Assembly: GCA_028290345.1 (NCBI GenBank)
Contig: JAQGKB010000185.1
Coordinates: 1-8,038 of the forward strand
Length of the DNA stretch: 8,038 bases
From: Hyphomicrobiales bacterium
GTDB taxonomy: Bacteria > Pseudomonadota > Alphaproteobacteria > Rhizobiales > Devosiaceae
Reading direction: 5' to 3'
The position numbers and the translations under genes are program-made. Shown piece after piece: positions 1 to 6,311 of this stretch; position 1 is the stretch's first letter; each line of letters starts with the position of its first letter. The notes under the pieces are model-generated. The model was not told the DNA's origin, did no database searches, and saw only the letters and a program-made list of their open reading frames with translations.

Positions 1-1283
1 CCCAGTCCGAACCGCACGCGGCAATTGGTGTCGCCCAGTTCCATCGCCGGCCCCTCGACGATCTCGCCTTCCGCCGCGACGAAGCGGAAATCGCCGTTCG
101 CGCCCTGCGTCAGCGACAGCAGCGTCATCGGGCCGGGCTGCGGATAGGTCTGGGTGAGGAACCCGCCACCGGATTTGCCGTGGAACACGTCAGTCCGTTT
201 CAGCACCGGTTTTTTCGAGCCGATGCTCACGTCCGCCGCTCCGCTGTGTCCGAGAATGAGCAGGTCGTTTTCAAAATCCATCGAGTAAAGTTCGGCCAGC
301 GTCGCCGTTCCGGCCACTCGCTTCAGCGCCAGCATGGCGAGCGCCACCTTCATGTCGCCCTCTACCGGGCATGCGATGCCCTCGCGCATCAGGATGCTGA
401 ACGCCGGGTTCGAAGCCGCGAGAATACCAGCATGCTCCGCCGCTACGGCGCCCTCGTAATGGTTGGCCAGAGCGCAAAGCCCATTGGCCGCCACCAGACG
501 GTCGAAGGCGGCTAGCACCCCAGCGATTTCATCGAGTGCCGAAGCTTCGACATCGGCTGGAATTTCAAAGGTCTCTGCGATCGCTGCTCGCCTCTGCGCC
601 CGCTCGCCAGCCGTTACGTTCGGCAACTGGTTCGCCGCGTCTTCCCAGTTGAGATGGCGGACATAAGCGCCGAAACGGGCGAAGAGTGCCGTCTCGTCGA
701 GCGCCAGATCGGTCATGCCCGGATAGGGGCGGCCGAGCAGTCCGATGCTGCTGGTACGCAGTGTGCGCCGGACTGCGGCGGCGCCGCACCAGTCGTCGAT
801 CCGCCGATCGACCAGCGCATCCCCGACCAGATACCCGGTGACGATGTCGAAGCGCTTGCCGGTCCTCAGGAGGGTCGCCGTCATTTCGGGTAACGCAGCG
901 CAGGAAATCGCGACGCCGAGCCAGTCGCCGATGCCGCGCACCTTGCTCACGTCGAGCGCCGGCACCGACTGCACGTTGAGCAGCACCACCGATACATCGA
1001 GCCTGCCCATGGCCAGCATCAGCGGTTCGGAGGTCGCGTAGGTGGTGAGGTGACCGAACACTACGTCGACGTCGTTGGCGGCAAAAAGCAACTCCGCCGC
1101 CCGCGCGCCCTCGATCGAATCGACGAGGCCGGCATCGAAGATTTCCACATCGTCTCCGAACTTGCCGAGCAGGGACTTGTAATGCCCGAGGACGCCCTCG
1201 CGCATTCCCTTAAACTGCGGCCAGTAGGCTGCAAGACCCACCGCCAGGACGCCGACTTTCGCCCGCGCGATCTTTCTTCCCAT
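1..1283 (-). CDS. L-fucose/L-arabinose isomerase-like protein (COG2407 type), 3' end outside the window
   Basis: Reading the minus strand from the ATG at 1283 gives 427 uninterrupted codons that run off the left edge with no stop. Family members are usually around 470 residues, so only a short C-terminal piece should be missing. GGGAG lies 8 bases before the ATG and supports this start. The N-terminal half has the Rossmann-like pattern of the family (VGVLAVGLAAYWPQF at about 9-23). The middle carries the family signature around GLLGRPYPGMTDLALD (181-196). ACPVEGDMKVAL (304-315) and DFENDLLILGHSG (336-348) sit where the family's metal-site segments lie; E308 and D336 are my candidate ligands. 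The last visible part, GDTNCRVRF (417-425), resembles the TNxRxRF segment near the C-terminus of these enzymes. By family it would be a cytosolic, metal-dependent aldose-ketose isomerase, but many COG2407 members are uncharacterised and the substrate cannot be read from sequence. It is divergent from the ABC operon and probably shares its operator. Confidence 0.85.
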   Translation of the reverse strand, partial: MGRKIARAKVGVLAVGLAAYWPQFKGMREGVLGHYKSLLGKFGDDVEIFDAGLVDSIEGARAAELLFAANDVDVVFGHLTTYATSEPLMLAMGRLDVSVVLLNVQSVPALDVSKVRGIGDWLGVAISCAALPEMTATLLRTGKRFDIVTGYLVGDALVDRRIDDWCGAAAVRRTLRTSSIGLLGRPYPGMTDLALDETALFARFGAYVRHLNWEDAANQLPNVTAGERAQRRAAIAETFEIPADVEASALDEIAGVLAAFDRLVAANGLCALANHYEGAVAAEHAGILAASNPAFSILMREGIACPVEGDMKVALAMLALKRVAGTATLAELYSMDFENDLLILGHSGAADVSIGSKKPVLKRTDVFHGKSGGGFLTQTYPQPGPMTLLSLTQGANGDFRFVAAEGEIVEGPAMELGDTNCRVRFGL

Positions 1284-1321
1284 TTTTGCATCTCCCTCTC
1301 CGTTGAGAGAGCTAACAAACT

Positions 1322-1342
1322 GCAACTTGACTGACAAGTTGC
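1322..1342. promoter_or_regulatory. Candidate GntR (FadR-type) operator, perfect palindrome in the divergent intergenic region
   Basis: GCAACTTG (1322-1329) and CAAGTTGC (1335-1342) are perfect 8-bp inverted arms around the 5-base centre ACTGA. The core at 1327-1337 (TTGACTGACAA) matches five of the six fixed positions of the FadR-subfamily consensus TNGTNNNACNA. The site lies 39 bp from the isomerase-like start and 93 bp from the binding-protein start. A -35-like TTGACT on the plus strand (1327-1332) and a -35-like TTGTCA on the minus strand (1337-1332) both fall inside it; I see no convincing -10 for either. A bound repressor could therefore block both promoters. The likely partner is the GntR-family gene at 5224-5964; that pairing is inference. 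Confidence 0.7.
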
Positions 1343-1358
1343 GAAGTGGCAGCTTCGC
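1341..1358. repeat. Second inverted repeat next to the operator (possible 5' leader hairpin)
   Basis: GCGAAG (1341-1346) and CTTCGC (1353-1358) form perfect 6-bp arms around the 6-base loop TGGCAG. As RNA the stem can extend outward by a T·G and a T-A pair (1339-1340 with 1359-1360). It overlaps the last two bases of the 21-bp palindrome. It could be a leader hairpin in the transporter mRNA or part of a composite operator; nothing in the sequence decides between these. Confidence 0.4.
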
Positions 1359-1423
1359 GAGCGTCAAACCTGCGCCTCGGGGCAGCAGGGAGCCAAAATG
1401 CCGGCGGCCACGAGCTGCCACAG

Positions 1424-1428
1424 GGAGG
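1424..1428 (+). promoter_or_regulatory. Ribosome binding site that fixes the binding-protein start
   Basis: GGAGG ends 7 bases before the ATG at 1436. The frame stays open upstream to an ATG at 1346, but that start would add 30 residues in front of a standard signal peptide and would place the start within the leader inverted repeat. The ATG at 1436 is therefore chosen. An ATG at 1431 is out of frame and reaches a stop after two codons. Confidence 0.8.
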
Positions 1429-1435
1429 AAATGCA

Positions 1436-2620
1436 ATGAAGAAGCTGACCAGAGCGCTTGCGCTCGGGCTTGCGTCGAGCGTTCTGTTCGCCGGAGCCGC
1501 TATAGCCGAGGATTTTCACGGTTTCGATCCCGCCACCTATGATGGCGCCATGCTCAGTGGCGACCAGCTCAAGGCCATGGTCGCCGATGCGATGAAGGTA
1601 TCGCCGCCCAAGAACGGCAAGAACTACGTTGTCGGCTTTGCCAATCTGCAGCGCGACATTCCGTTCGGCATCATCGTCGAAAAGGGTATCCAGGCCAATG
1701 CCGATGCCGCCGGCCTGAAACTCGAGATCGCCGACAACCGCCTCGACGGCCCGACCGCCCTTGCCAACGCGCAGTCCTTCGCGCAGCGCAACGTTGACTT
1801 CGTCATAGAATTCCAGACCGACTCCAATTTCGGTCCGCAGGTGATGAAGGTGTTCAACGACGCCAAAGTGAAGGTCGTCGCCATCGACATCCCCATGCCC
1901 GGCGCGACCTTCTTCGGCGCCAACAATCCGAAGTCCGGCTTCATGGGCGGCTCGTATCTCGCGACCGCGGCGATCGCCAAGTTCGGCGCCGACAAAGTTA
2001 AGACCGGCTATTTCGTCGACGGCGAATTGCCCCAGTCCGGCGCCATTCCAGCTATGCGCACCAACGGCCAGATCGCCGGCTTCAAGTCCGTCATTCCGGG
2101 CCTTCCCGATGCGCAGATCATCAAGTTCGATTCCAAGAACACCATGCAGGAATCCTTCACCCAGATGGGCAACGTGCTGGGCCGGATTCCGGCCGGCGTG
2201 CCGATCATGGCGACCGGCATCAACGACCAGGTGGCGCTCGGCATCCTGCGTGCCGTCAAGCAGGCGGGCCGCGAGGCTGACCTGATCGACGTCGGCAACG
2301 GCGCCGATGAGACCAAGGCCTTGAGCGAAGAGCCCAACCTTGTCGCGGCCACGGGGTATTTCCCGGAACGCTACGGCAATTTCCTCATTCCCGTGGCACT
2401 GGCGACGCTTGCCGGCAAGACCTTGCCGCCGGCCGTGCTGATGAGCCACGTGATGCTCACCAAGTCCAACGTCTGCAAGTACTACAAGGACTTCAAGTGC
2501 AGCGAGGAGAAGCCCAAGGTCGACTACACCTTCCCACAGGCGGCGTTCGAGACCTTCCTCGGCAGCCTCGCGTCCGAACCGGCCCTGAAGGGCTACGAGA
2601 CCTTGATCCCGAAGAACTAG
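1436..2620 (+). CDS. Periplasmic sugar-binding protein of a CUT2/ribose-type ABC importer
   Basis: A 394-residue type 1 periplasmic binding protein that should capture a monosaccharide and deliver it to the permease encoded downstream. Residues 1-24 form a classic Sec signal peptide: a KK-rich start, a hydrophobic core, and an AIA cleavage site before EDFHG. The mature part has the two-lobe pattern of the family. VVGFANLQRDIPFG (65-78) opens the first lobe, VIEFQTDSNFG (123-133) and VVAIDIPMPGATFFGANN (147-164) line the cleft, and IMATGINDQVALGILRAVKQAG (from 257) and DVGNGADE (285-292) belong to the second. This resembles RbsB/RhaS-type proteins, but the length exceeds the usual 300-330 residues because of an N-terminal extension before residue 60 and a C-terminal tail. 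The tail has two cysteines, C347 and C355, which could form a disulphide. It is the first gene of the operon, and the hairpin after it may favour its higher expression. Ligand identity is inferred only from the neighbouring rhamnose-type enzymes. Confidence 0.9.
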   Translation: MKKLTRALALGLASSVLFAGAAIAEDFHGFDPATYDGAMLSGDQLKAMVADAMKVSPPKNGKNYVVGFANLQRDIPFGIIVEKGIQANADAAGLKLEIADNRLDGPTALANAQSFAQRNVDFVIEFQTDSNFGPQVMKVFNDAKVKVVAIDIPMPGATFFGANNPKSGFMGGSYLATAAIAKFGADKVKTGYFVDGELPQSGAIPAMRTNGQIAGFKSVIPGLPDAQIIKFDSKNTMQESFTQMGNVLGRIPAGVPIMATGINDQVALGILRAVKQAGREADLIDVGNGADETKALSEEPNLVAATGYFPERYGNFLIPVALATLAGKTLPPAVLMSHVMLTKSNVCKYYKDFKCSEEKPKVDYTFPQAAFETFLGSLASEPALKGYETLIPKN

Positions 2621-2631
2621 GGATCGGCTTT

Positions 2632-2656
2632 GGAGAGGGGCGCTCAGCCCTTCTCC
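2632..2656 (+). promoter_or_regulatory. Strong intercistronic hairpin between binding-protein and ATPase genes
   Basis: GGAGAGGGGC (2632-2641) pairs with GCCCTTCTCC (2647-2656) over 10 bp with one G·U wobble, around the 5-base loop GCTCA. It starts 11 bases after the binding-protein stop and is followed by TTCT rather than a full T-run. A structure here is known in sugar ABC operons to protect the upstream mRNA from 3' decay or cause partial termination, giving more binding protein than membrane components. That role is inferred for this site. Confidence 0.65.
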
Positions 2657-2681
2657 TTCTCAATCGAGGATGATGCTGGAT

Positions 2682-4193
2682 ATGGATCAGCCCGCACTGA
2701 TGAACATGAGCGGTATCGGCAAGTCGTTCGGCGGCGTGCCGGTGCTGGCCAATGTCGCCTTCGCCGCGGAGACGGGCAAGGTCGTGGCGCTGCTGGGCGC
2801 CAATGGCGCCGGCAAATCGACGCTGATGAAAATTCTCTCCGGCAACTATTCCCGTGACGCCGGCACTATTCTCGTCGATGGCCAGCCCGTCGAGATCAAG
2901 ACCCCCGCGGAAGCAATTGCCCTGGGCATTCGTATGTTGCCGCAGGAACTTTCGATCTTCCCCGACCTGACGGTTGCCGAGAACATCATGCTCGCCGCCC
3001 TGCCGGTGAACGGCGGCCCGGTCAAGACGCTTGACCGCAAGCGTATGGAGTCCGATGCCGCCGCGCTGCTCAAGCGGCTGGGGCTCGACTGGCTGTCGCC
3101 GCGCGTCCGCATGGGCACGCTTTCCCATCACGTACAGCGCATCGTCGAAATCGCACGCGCCATGGTAGGGAATGCCCGCATCCTGATCATGGATGAACCC
3201 ACCGCCGCGCTCGCCGAGGCCGAGGTGCAGCTGCTGTTCTCAATCATCCGCCGGCTAAAGGCCGAGGGCGTCGCCGTCGTTTATATCTCGCACTACCTCA
3301 AGGAAGTGTTCGGCATTTCCGACAGCATCGCGGTGCTGCGCGACGGTCGCAACGCCGGCACTTTCGTCACCGCGAATACCGACGTCGATGCCGTGCTCGA
3401 AGCCATCATCGGCAACCGCATGGGCGACATCTATCCCGCGTTCGCCGCCAATTCGGACCATGCCGACATCGTCGGCGTCACCGGCCTCACCGTACCGGGC
3501 TGGTTGCGGGGTGTCGATTTCACCGTGCGCCGCGGGCAGATCACCGGCATGCACGGGCTTGTCGGGTCCGGCGTGGAAATGGTCGGCCGTGCCCTCTTCG
3601 GCGCGGTGCCGCGCACCAGCGCCAGCAGCGCCCAGATCGAGGGCCGCCCCTACGCCATCCGCAATCCGGGCGCGGCGGTCGCCGCCGGCATCGGACTGGT
3701 CGCGGCCGAGCGCAAGCGCGAGGGCATCATCTCCATGCTCAGCCTGCGCGAAAACATGTCGCTGGCCAATTTGCCCCGCTTCACCGACGGCCTTATCGTC
3801 AATCGCGGCCGAGAGATCGCCACCACAGGCGAATGGATCAAGCGGCTCGCCATCCGCGCCCGAGACTCCGAGCAGGCCATCGGTACGTTGTCGGGCGGCA
3901 ACCAGCAAAAGGTCTGCCTCGCGCGCTGGCTGCTCGGCGACCTGAAGGTTCTGATCCTCGAGGAGCCGACGCGCGGCGTCGATGTGGGCGCGCGCCAGGA
4001 AATCTATCGCCAGATCCGGGGCCTTGCCGACCAGGGGCTGGGTATACTGCTGATCTCCTCGGACGCCGAGGAAGTGGCCGGGCTCGCCGATCGCACCGTG
4101 GTGCTCGCCGGCGGGCGGGTCACCGAAACCTACGAGCGTCCGACCGACGCCGCACATCTGATGAGCGCCGCCTCGAAGTCGGCCGCCGCATGA
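2682..4193 (+). CDS. Sugar ABC importer ATPase with two fused nucleotide-binding domains (RbsA/RhaT-like)
   Basis: The cytosolic energy-coupling subunit of the importer; 503 residues is normal for the fused CUT2 ATPases. Domain 1 has Walker A GANGAGKST (39-47), a Q-loop at Q88, a degenerate signature LSHHVQR (147-153), Walker B LIMDEPTAAL with D171-E172, and switch H204. Domain 2 has GLVGSGVEM (292-300) in place of a Walker A, without the lysine, then the canonical LSGGNQQKV (403-411), Walker B LILEEPTRGVDVGA (from 424), and SSD (459-461) where the switch histidine would be. Such asymmetry is normal in this family, so one composite site is expected to be catalytic. The start is uncertain: in-frame ATGs at 2670 and 2673 exist, but GAGGA at 2666-2670 abuts or overlaps them and lies 11 bases before the ATG at 2682. 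The permease gene follows after 17 bases. Confidence 0.93.
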   Translation: MDQPALMNMSGIGKSFGGVPVLANVAFAAETGKVVALLGANGAGKSTLMKILSGNYSRDAGTILVDGQPVEIKTPAEAIALGIRMLPQELSIFPDLTVAENIMLAALPVNGGPVKTLDRKRMESDAAALLKRLGLDWLSPRVRMGTLSHHVQRIVEIARAMVGNARILIMDEPTAALAEAEVQLLFSIIRRLKAEGVAVVYISHYLKEVFGISDSIAVLRDGRNAGTFVTANTDVDAVLEAIIGNRMGDIYPAFAANSDHADIVGVTGLTVPGWLRGVDFTVRRGQITGMHGLVGSGVEMVGRALFGAVPRTSASSAQIEGRPYAIRNPGAAVAAGIGLVAAERKREGIISMLSLRENMSLANLPRFTDGLIVNRGREIATTGEWIKRLAIRARDSEQAIGTLSGGNQQKVCLARWLLGDLKVLILEEPTRGVDVGARQEIYRQIRGLADQGLGILLISSDAEEVAGLADRTVVLAGGRVTETYERPTDAAHLMSAASKSAAA

Positions 4194-4210
4194 ATTGAAG
4201 GGGAAGAGCC

Positions 4211-5212
4211 ATGACTGAAACCAAGAGCGCGGCTGCCGTCGGAGCCGTCGGCAGCAATAGCCGCAACGCCCGCAACTTGCTCGCCAAGCCATGGGCCGGC
4301 ACGGTGATGCTGCTGATCTTCTACCTTGTGATCATCGCCATCTTCACGGTGCTGTCGCCCTTCTTCCTGACCTTCCAGAACCTTCTGTCGGTGGGTTCGA
4401 ACATGAGCTTTATTGGACTGATGGCGGCGGCCGGAACGCCGCTTATCATCGCGGGCGGGCTCGATCTTTCTGTCGCCGCGGTGGCCGGGCTCTCCGGCGT
4501 CGTAGTAGCGATGGGCGTTTCGGTGGGGATCGATATCTGGATTTCGTGCATCCTCGCGCTGATCGTCGGGGGCGGCGTAGGCCTGGGCAACGGCGCGCTC
4601 ACCAACGGATTGAAGCTAAACCCCTTCATCGTAACGCTCGGGACCATGTCGATCATTTCCGGGCTCTCGCTGGTTATGACCGGCGGGCTGACCAGCCCAC
4701 TCCTCATCGACAGCTTCAACTGGCTCGGTTCGGGCCGCATCCTGGGCGTGCCGTTCCCGCTGATCTTCATGCTGATCGTCTTTGCGGTAATCTGGTGGGT
4801 GCTGAATTTCACCCCGTTTGGCCGCTACGTATACGCTTCGGGCGGCAATCCGGATGCAAGCCGCATGCTCGGCATTCCGGTCGACCGCACGCAGATCATC
4901 CTCTACGGCGTTTCGGGAGTGGCGGGCGCGCTGGCCGGCATTTTTGTCGCCGCCATGCTCGGCGCCGCGGCGCCCAATGCAGTCGGCCAGCACCTGCTTA
5001 CGGTAATCGCGGCAATTATCCTGGGCGGCACCAGCCTTTTCGGTGGCCGCGGCTCGGTCTGGGGCACGCTGCTGGCCGTACTGATCCTAGGTACGCTCAA
5101 TAATGGCCTCACCCTTCTCAACGTCTCGAGTTTCTGGCAGGACGTGACCAAGGGCGCGGTGCTGCTGCTGGCGGTTGGGCTCGACCAGTTGCGCGTCCGC
5201 GCGCAGAACTAA
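4211..5212 (+). CDS. Sugar ABC importer permease (RbsC/BPD_transp_2 family)
   Basis: A 333-residue inner-membrane protein with about 8-10 hydrophobic segments, for example near 31-50, 64-82, 86-105, 110-128, 182-200, 228-250, 262-276, 283-303 and 312-324. Family motifs are clear: AGGLDLSVAAVAGLSGV (81-97), LNPFIVTLGTMSIISG (136-151), the coupling-loop segment GGNPDASRMLGIPV (211-224), and IILGGTSLFGGRGSVWGT (269-286). The 25-residue hydrophilic N-terminus rich in A, S and N is cytoplasmic by the positive-inside rule. GGGGAAGAG just before the ATG is the ribosome binding site. Only one permease gene is present, so a homodimer is expected. This differs from rhizobial rhamnose transporters with two permeases (RhaP and RhaQ). 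Confidence 0.93.
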   Translation: MTETKSAAAVGAVGSNSRNARNLLAKPWAGTVMLLIFYLVIIAIFTVLSPFFLTFQNLLSVGSNMSFIGLMAAAGTPLIIAGGLDLSVAAVAGLSGVVVAMGVSVGIDIWISCILALIVGGGVGLGNGALTNGLKLNPFIVTLGTMSIISGLSLVMTGGLTSPLLIDSFNWLGSGRILGVPFPLIFMLIVFAVIWWVLNFTPFGRYVYASGGNPDASRMLGIPVDRTQIILYGVSGVAGALAGIFVAAMLGAAAPNAVGQHLLTVIAAIILGGTSLFGGRGSVWGTLLAVLILGTLNNGLTLLNVSSFWQDVTKGAVLLLAVGLDQLRVRAQN

Positions 5213-5223
5213 GGACCTCGTTG

Positions 5224-5964
5224 ATGAATCCGCTCGACCAGCTCAAGCCAATCGACAGCAAGCCATCGGCCTCGGAGCGGGTGGCCGAGCGGCTGACCTC
5301 GCTGATCTCGTCGGGCAATATTGCGCCTGGCGACAAGCTGCCCAGCGAGAATGAGCTAAGTAAGGCCCTGCAGGTCTCGCGGCCGGTGGTGCGCGAGGCG
5401 CTGCGCGGGCTAGCCATGATGGGGATCGTCGAGAGCAAGCAGGGCGGCGGGTGCTACGTCACCGACCTCAAGCCCAACCGCCTGATGGCGCCGCTCTCGT
5501 TCGTACTGTCGCTCCAGGACTATTCGTACGAGAGTCTATTCCGGGCCCGCTCGGTCATCGATACCGGGCTTGCCCGCGAAGCCGCCCTTAACGCTACCGA
5601 TGCGGAGATCGCGACGCTGCGCGAACTGGTCGATGCCGGCTACAAGCTCGCCGGCGACCCGGTGGGTTTTCGGGTCATGGATGCCGAGTTGCACGAACTG
5701 ATCGGCACCGCCGCGCGCAACGATTTCCTCGATCGCGTTTCGCGTTCTCTCTACGAACTGGCTATCGACCAGCGTCGCAAGGCCGCGATGGTGCCGGGCG
5801 TGCTCGACCGCTCCGCCGCGGACCATGAGGCGATCGTTTCCGCCATCGCCGCGCACGATGCGGATGCTGCGGCCGCGGCGATGCTGGTGCACGTGGAAAA
5901 CATCCGCGCGACCACCATGGCCGTGATGGAGAGCGCAACCACCCTGCCCTTCAAGGCACGCTAG
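5224..5964 (+). CDS. GntR-family transcriptional regulator, FadR subfamily (FCD domain)
   Basis: A 246-residue regulator. The winged helix-turn-helix spans about 15-80: ASERVAERLTSLISSGNIAPG, then KLPSENELSKALQVSRPVVREALRGLAMMGIVE, then the wing QGGGCYV. The C-terminal helical FCD domain (about 100-230) keeps the metal-site pattern D153-x3-H157, H201 and H223, as in metal-containing FadR-type sensors. Its effector is probably a pathway sugar, sugar acid or keto acid (inference). AAGGA overlaps the permease stop codon and lies 8 bases before the ATG at 5224; a TTG one codon earlier (5221) is the alternative start, at only 5 bases. The gene sits inside the operon, between the transporter and enzyme genes, so it would be autoregulated through the palindrome at 1322-1342. 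That pairing has not been shown. Confidence 0.93.
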   Translation: MNPLDQLKPIDSKPSASERVAERLTSLISSGNIAPGDKLPSENELSKALQVSRPVVREALRGLAMMGIVESKQGGGCYVTDLKPNRLMAPLSFVLSLQDYSYESLFRARSVIDTGLAREAALNATDAEIATLRELVDAGYKLAGDPVGFRVMDAELHELIGTAARNDFLDRVSRSLYELAIDQRRKAAMVPGVLDRSAADHEAIVSAIAAHDADAAAAAMLVHVENIRATTMAVMESATTLPFKAR

Positions 5965-5975
5965 GAGCCACCCCG

Positions 5976-6290
5976 ATGTCCGAACGCGTCGCATTCCGCA
6001 TGAACCTCAATCCCGGCCAGGCCGCCGAATACAAGCGCCGGCACGATAATCTCTGGCCCGAAATGATCGACGCGCTGCACAATGCCGGCGTTTCGGACTA
6101 TTCGATCTGGCTCGATCCGCAGACCAATTATCTGTTCGCCACGCTTGTGCGGACCGACGACCACACGATGGCCGACCTGCCCAAGACCGACGCCAATCGT
6201 CGCTGGTGGGAATTCATGGCCGACGTCATGGCCTATGACGGCGACAGACCGGTCGTCGTTGATCTCGTCCCGATGTTCCACCTTCCCTGA
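5976..6290 (+). CDS. rhaM: L-rhamnose mutarotase family protein
   Basis: At 104 residues it is the same length as E. coli RhaM and aligns throughout. It should interconvert the alpha and beta anomers of L-rhamnose or a close analogue in the cytosol. The conserved pieces are visible: EYKRRHDNLWPEM (18-30) with the catalytic-type H23 and Y19, DYSIWLD (41-47) with Y42, RRWWEFMADVM (75-85) with the W77-W78 pair, and the terminal MFHLP (100-104; FYLP in E. coli). The ribosome binding site AGGAG overlaps the regulator's stop codon, 8 bases before the ATG. The rhizobial homologue in rhamnose operons is called RhaU. Presence next to a rhamnonate dehydratase-like gene supports a rhamnose-type substrate, but the family could also act on other 6-deoxy sugars. 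Confidence 0.9.
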   Translation: MSERVAFRMNLNPGQAAEYKRRHDNLWPEMIDALHNAGVSDYSIWLDPQTNYLFATLVRTDDHTMADLPKTDANRRWWEFMADVMAYDGDRPVVVDLVPMFHLP

Positions 6291-6311
6291 TCCCCTCGCC
6301 AAGGCACACCA

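Noticed and set aside
1061..1318. Short minus-strand frame starting upstream of the isomerase-like gene (85 codons)
   Set aside because: It is out of frame with the isomerase-like protein, whose start at 1283 has a proper ribosome binding site and whose translation carries family motifs.
1381..1419. GGCAGC and GCTGCC arms across the binding-protein leader, considered as a riboswitch-like structure
   Set aside because: The arms are only six bases with a 27-base loop and no conserved riboswitch core that I recognise.
1346..1435. 30-codon N-terminal extension of the binding protein
   Set aside because: It would precede a normal signal peptide and lacks its own ribosome binding site; GGAGG points to the ATG at 1436.
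1364..2449. Long open frame antisense to the binding-protein gene (361 codons)
   Set aside because: It mirrors the codon structure of a well-supported gene on the other strand, as is common in high-GC DNA, and its translation resembles no family I know.
2974..4145. Loss of the Walker A lysine and switch histidine in the second ATPase domain, considered as a sign of a broken gene
   Set aside because: The same asymmetry is normal in fused CUT2-family sugar ATPases such as RbsA, and the reading frame is intact.
3255..4292. 345-codon antisense open frame over the ATPase gene
   Set aside because: It overlaps Walker B and signature motifs encoded on the plus strand and has no domain of its own; high-GC shadow.
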